Positions 59,270-64,000 of a DNA stretch of 64,000 nucleotides are shown here, one piece after another (within the stretch, counting starts at the first letter, position 1; each line of letters starts with the position of its first letter). The stretch covers positions 250,191,305-250,255,304 of the forward strand of contig JAUPFV010000002.1 in the NCBI GenBank assembly GCA_036936605.1, in the 5' to 3' direction. The DNA is from Limnanthes douglasii subsp. nivea (lineage: Eukaryota > Streptophyta > Magnoliopsida > Brassicales > Limnanthaceae). The notes below the pieces were generated by a model. That model saw nothing but the letters and a program-made list of their open reading frames with translations. It had not been told where the DNA came from and searched no databases. The position numbers were made by a program, and so were the translations under genes.

Positions 59270-59720
59270 GAATTTGTTTATGAAGGCTTGTTACCAACAT
59301 ATCATTAATGTAGGCTTGTATTTTTTTACCTAATTAATTTTAAAATATCATTTTCATTAGACTATGGTAAGTAGCTCCAACGTTATTCAATCCGAAAGAC
59401 ATTACTTGGTACCAATATAACCGGTTTTGGTAATAAATGTTGTATGTTCCTCGTATTTCTCTCGCATTTGTATGTGATTATATCATGTGAGTGCATCTAT
59501 AAAGGATTGTATTTTGTTTCATAATGTTGCATGTACAAGTTGGTAAGTCTTCGACAGTGAAATGGGTCACTCGTATATGTTTCATTTAAATCTTTAAACT
59601 GTACATACATCCTCAACTTGTCGTTTCTCTTCTTGACCAATACAGGATTAAATGCACATATTAGATAATATGACTCTCATATGTATCATACACCATTTAG
59701 TCTATCTACTTCTTTAACTA
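59270..59720 (-). pseudogene. Ty3/Gypsy reverse transcriptase fragment
   Basis: The minus strand reads WYQVMSFGLNNVGATYHSL and AYINDMLVTS, matching the Gypsy FGLxNAxATYQ and YIDDMLVKS motifs, with KRNDKLRMYVQFKDLN upstream of them. The catalytic YIDD has become YIND, which would inactivate it. It is in the opposite direction to the Gypsy element that follows. Confidence 0.75.
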
Positions 59721-59869
59721 TCGCATTTTTTTGTTAAGAGTAAGATCTCTTAGTTTTGTATGATGGGCCAAAATTTGTTGAGAGACAACTGATGGCAGAT
59801 AAATTCTGGTGGGACTCATGTTACATCTGACGTACTTTAAGTAAACATATTTAGGATATTTTTCAAAAA

Positions 59870-60490
59870 TAATAAAACTATGTACCTGATATTAGGTGCA
59901 ATATCTCGGTTTATTTTCAAGATCAATCATGCTTTCATTATTCCATCTTCTATATCTTCCCCCAGTTGCACTAACTCATGTCATTTTTCGGTGTCATTGA
60001 TGCTGCATAAAATACTCTATATGTTTTTTTATTTCCTTGTATCACAACCACTTTTCTATTTATAAGGTAACTCACGTGTGGGTGGACCGTATAGACTACA
60101 ACATTGATAGGTTTGGATTAGGTTGGATGGCCCAAGCAGTAAAGTGAATCAGATCAGCTTTTCCTTAGAGGGGCAGTTTGGACCCGGCAGTTAAATTCGA
60201 TGAGTAAGATATGTGCTTAATGACGCAGCTATATTCCTAGTATACTTTTTTATGATCTTGGGGGCTTTTGAGACTGACCCAAACCTATGATCCGACCCAA
60301 AAAGCCCATGGACCCAAAAAAAGTATAAATAGCCTAACAAACAGCATTCGATGGGTTGGACTTTTTTCTATTAATAATTACTACAAGCACCTCCATTCTC
60401 TCTCTACTTTCTATTACAAAATTTAACACCATATAAACTAAATATCTTCCAGAACTACCCCTGGTTCAGATTTTATCGTCACCAGATTGG
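59870..60490 (+). other. probable 5' LTR of the plus-strand Gypsy element
   Basis: This precedes a Gypsy gag in the same direction. It contains a TATAAATAG box at 60324-60332 and ends near a gtcacca / tggtgac inverted pair at 60478-60494, followed by a tggtgaccacggtggg stretch that could be the primer site. No matching 3' LTR is inside the window, so the left limit is a guess. Confidence 0.4.
60324..60332 (+). promoter_or_regulatory. TATA box in the putative Gypsy LTR
   Basis: tataaatag about 160 bp before the presumed LTR end. Confidence 0.4.
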
Positions 60491-60512
60491 TGACCACGGT
60501 GGGAGGGTGAGG

Positions 60513-60585
60513 TGTCCAAATAGCTTTATTCAAAACCATACTTGACCAAATAGCTTTATTCAAAACCATACTTGACCAAATAGCT
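60513..60585. repeat. 31-bp direct repeat
   Basis: The phrase ccaaatagctttattcaaaa plus accatacttga is repeated twice back to back, with a partial third start. Confidence 0.85.
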
Positions 60586-61089
60586 ACTATATCACATGTA
60601 AATCATAATATAAAGGAAAGACAAATCATGCAAGAGGAGCGTGATCAACTGAGGGCAGAGATTAAAGCTTTGAGGGCCCAAAGATAAGTTTGAAAAAGAA
60701 TTAAAATTGAAGTTTGATGCAGGATGCAGATGAGACTGGTAACAACAACAAACAAAATGAAAATGATCAATCCCCAAAGGCTCACGAAGGTTCTAAAAAG
60801 GAACATCGGACTAAAAATATAATGAACATATCGTATTCTACTGGAAATTCAACCACATAATCCGACTTTGATGTTTTTTCTTCCTCGTCGAGTAGTGACC
60901 ATGGTTGATAAAACAAAAACGATATGTTATCTAAAAAACATTCAAAGAAAATGGCTAGAAATAGTAAAGAGAAAAAGAAGAAATATCAAGATAAAGTAAA
61001 GCGATTAACAGATCACGGTATTGATCGCTTATTAAGTGATCAATTTGTTGTCCATCCGAACCATGTATATTTGTCACTCCTGATGAGGA

Positions 61090-62090
61090 TCACATGTTTA
61101 GCCGAAATCATAACTGGAGGCAATCATCTTTTTCTTCAAAGATTCTCTCTGGACATCTACCAAAGCGATTTAATAACTCTAAAATGGAAAACTACGATGG
61201 GAGCAAAGATCCCGATAATCACCTTGAACACTTCAAAAATTTCATGATAAACTTTGATGATGATGGTAAGCTATTATGCTGAGCCTTCTCGTATAATTTT
61301 AAGGGGAGTGAATTAAAATGATATAATAGTTTACCACTGGGATCTATTAAAAACTTTGATATGTTCTAGATGGCTTTCCAGAGGTAGTTTGTGAGAAGTA
61401 AAGAGCTTAAAGGGAACGATAATACTATCATTTATTATGCACAAGAACCGAATAAATCCTTAAAAGACTACATCAACCGTTTTATAAACATAAAGAACAA
61501 ATTGGTTGATTGTTTTAAATAGGTAGTCATCACTTCTTTAAGGCAAGGTTTAATGTCAGGTGAGTTGGCTGATTCAGTAACTCGGAAGAAAACTATGACT
61601 TGTGGAGGATTATTAAATTAGGTCGTGAATAAAATTACATTAGAGAAAACCAAAAAATCTAGAGTGCCACGCCAGAATAGGTATGTTCCAACAATTTCTA
61701 TCCCACAAGTCAGTACTCAGCCCCAAGCCACAGTCAATTATTGACCTAAAGATTACGGACAAGGTTCACATCGGCCTAGACAGAGTCAGTCAAATCAGGG
61801 CCAACCACGTAGACCAAGAAGGAATAAGTGGGTTTAACCTGAGTGGTTTTCTAAATTGAGTGAAAATATGGCCACCATTTATGACAATACCAAGAATGTT
61901 GTGCATTGCCGAAGACCGACATAAATTCAATATCCAAAAGAAAATCTGAACGCTCGCTTTTGTATATATCATAATGATGTGGGCCATGACACCCATGATT
62001 GCATTGCCTCAAAACAAGAAGTACAAACCCTGATTGAAAGTGGGAAACTGTATGCTTTTGATAAAAAAAACAAGGGGTAACATGCAAGTT
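61090..62090 (+). pseudogene. Gypsy gag remnant
   Basis: The capsid-like stretch starts near YDGSKDPDNHLEHFKNFM, continues through FKGSELKWYNSLP and KDYINRFINIKNKL, and ends in the Cys-His motif near 61955-62010. Several in-frame stops. Confidence 0.7.
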
Positions 62091-62984
62091 TATACGTTTG
62101 CCCAACCTAGTGTAATTACAACACAAGTTACGTCACCATATGTTCAAAAAAGTATAGAAACATCTAAACAATAAGATACTACGGTAAGTGTATAACGATT
62201 TGATGTAGATTTGGAGTACTTAGACCCTGACCCAGATCAGAATCAAGTTGGGGTGATAATAGAAACAATTGCGATAGTCTTTGATCTGTGCAACTACTTT
62301 GAATTTTTTACCATTTTGAGGGGAGATACTATAACTACGCCCTCAAGATGTTCTAGGAAAAGACACGTGAATAGTCTGACTACTCAATTAGAATGAAGGA
62401 TGTCTACACATTTATATCAGAACCACGTTTTTTTCATTGTCTTCGATGAAGATGACCTAAGAGAAATTGCGGGCCCACATGAAGATGTTATGGTAATAGG
62501 GGCATTTATTGAAAGGTAATGAAATACGATAAATTTTGATTGATACATGCAATTTGGAAAATGTCTTCTTTTTATCAGTGTATAAGAAAATAAGGAATCA
62601 TTCGGTCATTCAACGATCATTTGGGTTTACTGGCAACTTGGCTGTTGTAATCAGAGAATTTGAAGGAGAGGTCTTGTTAGGAAAATGATCGTTTAAGAAG
62701 TTGGTGAGTGTATGAGTTGATTGTTTGACATCTTATAATGCTATATTCGACAGATCTTGGCTATCTAGGATGCAAGTGGTAGCATCCAATGTTAACCAAT
62801 ATTTGAAATATGTTGTGGGAGGTCCATTACATGTCGTCCGAAGTAGCCAAAAAGTTGCAAGGGAATGTTATATCACTGCACTCCAAAATCGTTGGAAGCG
62901 ATGAAAATTGGTAAAAAATAGCAATTAACGGAGTCCTCTATCAAGTCAAATGAGATAGATCATCCAAGAGAGGCTCCTAGTGTC

Positions 62985-63960
62985 GTGATCTTAGTTGAAG
63001 AAGTTGAAGCTCACTACCTGGCAGAAGGCAAAAGTGTTAGGGCCAGATCTAAATTACCCTTTAAATTGAAGGAAAAGTTATTATCATTCTTATCTAAAAA
63101 TCTAAATGTATTTGCTTGGTGTAAGGAGGATGTGACTGAAGTACCAGCAATTGTAATTATCCACAAACTATCTATTAGATCCGATGCGGGACCAGTGGTG
63201 CAAAGAAAAAGAGATTTTTCCAAGGAAAATCAAAAGCCATTGTCCAAGAAGTAGATCAGTTAACTAAGGTGGGGCATATCAGAGAATCCAAATACCCTCT
63301 TTGGACTACTAACCCAGTCCTTGTCAAGAAGAATGGAAACGACATATGTGCATTGATTTTACAGATCTCAATAGAGCTTTCCTTAAGGACCCATTCCCAG
63401 TACCGCGGATAGATTAGTTAGTGGATTCCATTTTGGGAAATAAGTTGTTGTCTTTCATGGATGTTTTTTCCGGTTATAATCAAATATAAATGAATCTGAT
63501 TGATAAAGATCACACAACTTTTATCATTGACATGGGTCTTGATTGCTATAAGGTAATGTATTTTAGGTTGAAGATGTTGGAGCCACCTATCAGTGACTAG
63601 GTAAATAAGGAATTTGCTAACCAGATCAGAAGAAATGTAGAAGTTTATATCGATGATATGATGGTTAAAAGCCCTAAGATGGAGGATCACATATCCGTTC
63701 TCTAAGGAACGTGTTCTAACTTGGAAGCCATCAATTTGTAATTAAATCCTGAAAAATGTACCTTTGGTGTCCGATCTGGAAAAATTTTGGGCTACATTAT
63801 AAGTGAAAAGGAATTCATGTTGACCCTGATCAGTTGAATGCCTTGTTAGCCATGGATCCACCTCGAAATACTAAATAAGTTGAGATATTGACTGGAAGAT
63901 TGACAGTATTGAACAGATTTATTTCAAGATCATCAGACAAGTGTACTCAGTTTTTCTAAG
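62985..63960 (+). pseudogene. Gypsy polymerase remnant
   Basis: A linker with FLSKNLNVFAWCKEDVTEVP precedes reverse transcriptase motifs up to NPEKCTFGV. The catalytic YIDD is kept, but stops and frame changes occur around 63250, 63420 and 63590-63710. Confidence 0.75.
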
Positions 63961-64000
63961 TCTTAAGAAATGTCAAAAACTTCAATTGGTCCTTAATTGT

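Larger units (their letters stand above)
60491..64000 (+). mobile_element. Ty3/Gypsy element, Tat-like, decayed, runs off the window
   Basis: Gag (about 61090-62090) has YDGSKDPDNHLEHFK and a terminal FCIYHNDVGHDTHDC knuckle of the kind seen in Tat-lineage gags. A polymerase start (62985-63254) has NLNVFAWCKEDV. The reverse transcriptase (63250-63960) includes SFMDVFSGYNQI and an intact YIDDMMVKS at about 63643-63672, then NPEKCTFGV. Frequent stops and frameshifts break every domain. The element continues beyond 64000. Confidence 0.8.

Overview
This is nuclear DNA of a flowering plant, most likely a eudicot. The evidence is multi-exon genes with GT-AG introns for plant-specific families (an X8 callose-binding protein, a ureide permease fragment, a chloroplast-type thioredoxin exon), eukaryotic tRNA-Leu genes, an AT-rich background, and dense plant transposons: L1-type LINEs, Mutator-like elements (MULEs), Copia, Ty3/Gypsy and TRIM retroelements. 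The species cannot be named from the sequence. Only a few kilobases code for host proteins; most of the window is layered transposon sequence.

Layout. 1-880 holds a thioredoxin exon (minus strand). 880-4467 and 26911-30485 are two near-identical direct copies of one block. Each encodes a complete 10-exon alpha/beta hydrolase, and its fourth intron holds two tandem tRNA-Leu(UAG) genes. Copy 1 ends 12 bp after its stop codon, where it meets the beheaded 5' end of a ureide permease gene (minus, about 4476-5004). Copy 2 keeps its 3' flank and converges on an intact X8/GPI plasmodesmal callose-binding-type gene (31020-32809, minus). The 22 kb between the copies holds a full-length LINE (6276-12463, 13-bp target duplication), a non-autonomous MULE (12493-14257), a tandemly duplicated MULE-like element (15159-16607) and an 8.2 kb MULE (18353-26537, 9-bp target duplication).

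The 8.2 kb MULE carries three genes. A transposase and an OTU-type cysteine protease lie in one reading frame (plus strand). On the minus strand are a small unrecognised gene and a plant mobile domain (PMD) gene. Trains of GC-rich hairpins sit in the first introns of the two large genes and in the spacer between the minus-strand genes. Four nonsense codons and one frameshift disable the large genes.

From 33.4 kb to the end there is no intact host gene that I recognise. In order there are: a degenerate second LINE (33403-39765); a Copia relic (about 40080-44560) split by a 460-bp MITE and containing a 147-bp near-perfect palindrome; a complete TRIM element whose interior is a 55-bp minisatellite (46104-47263); AT-rich unassigned DNA; a third non-autonomous MULE-like element with hairpins (51569-52565); two foldback elements (52.8-54.6 kb); a third LINE (about 55.1-59.25 kb); a minus-strand Gypsy RT scrap; and a decayed plus-strand Tat-like Gypsy element running off the end.

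All coordinates and splice sites were read by eye from conserved motifs and GT-AG boundaries. No alignment or database search was run.
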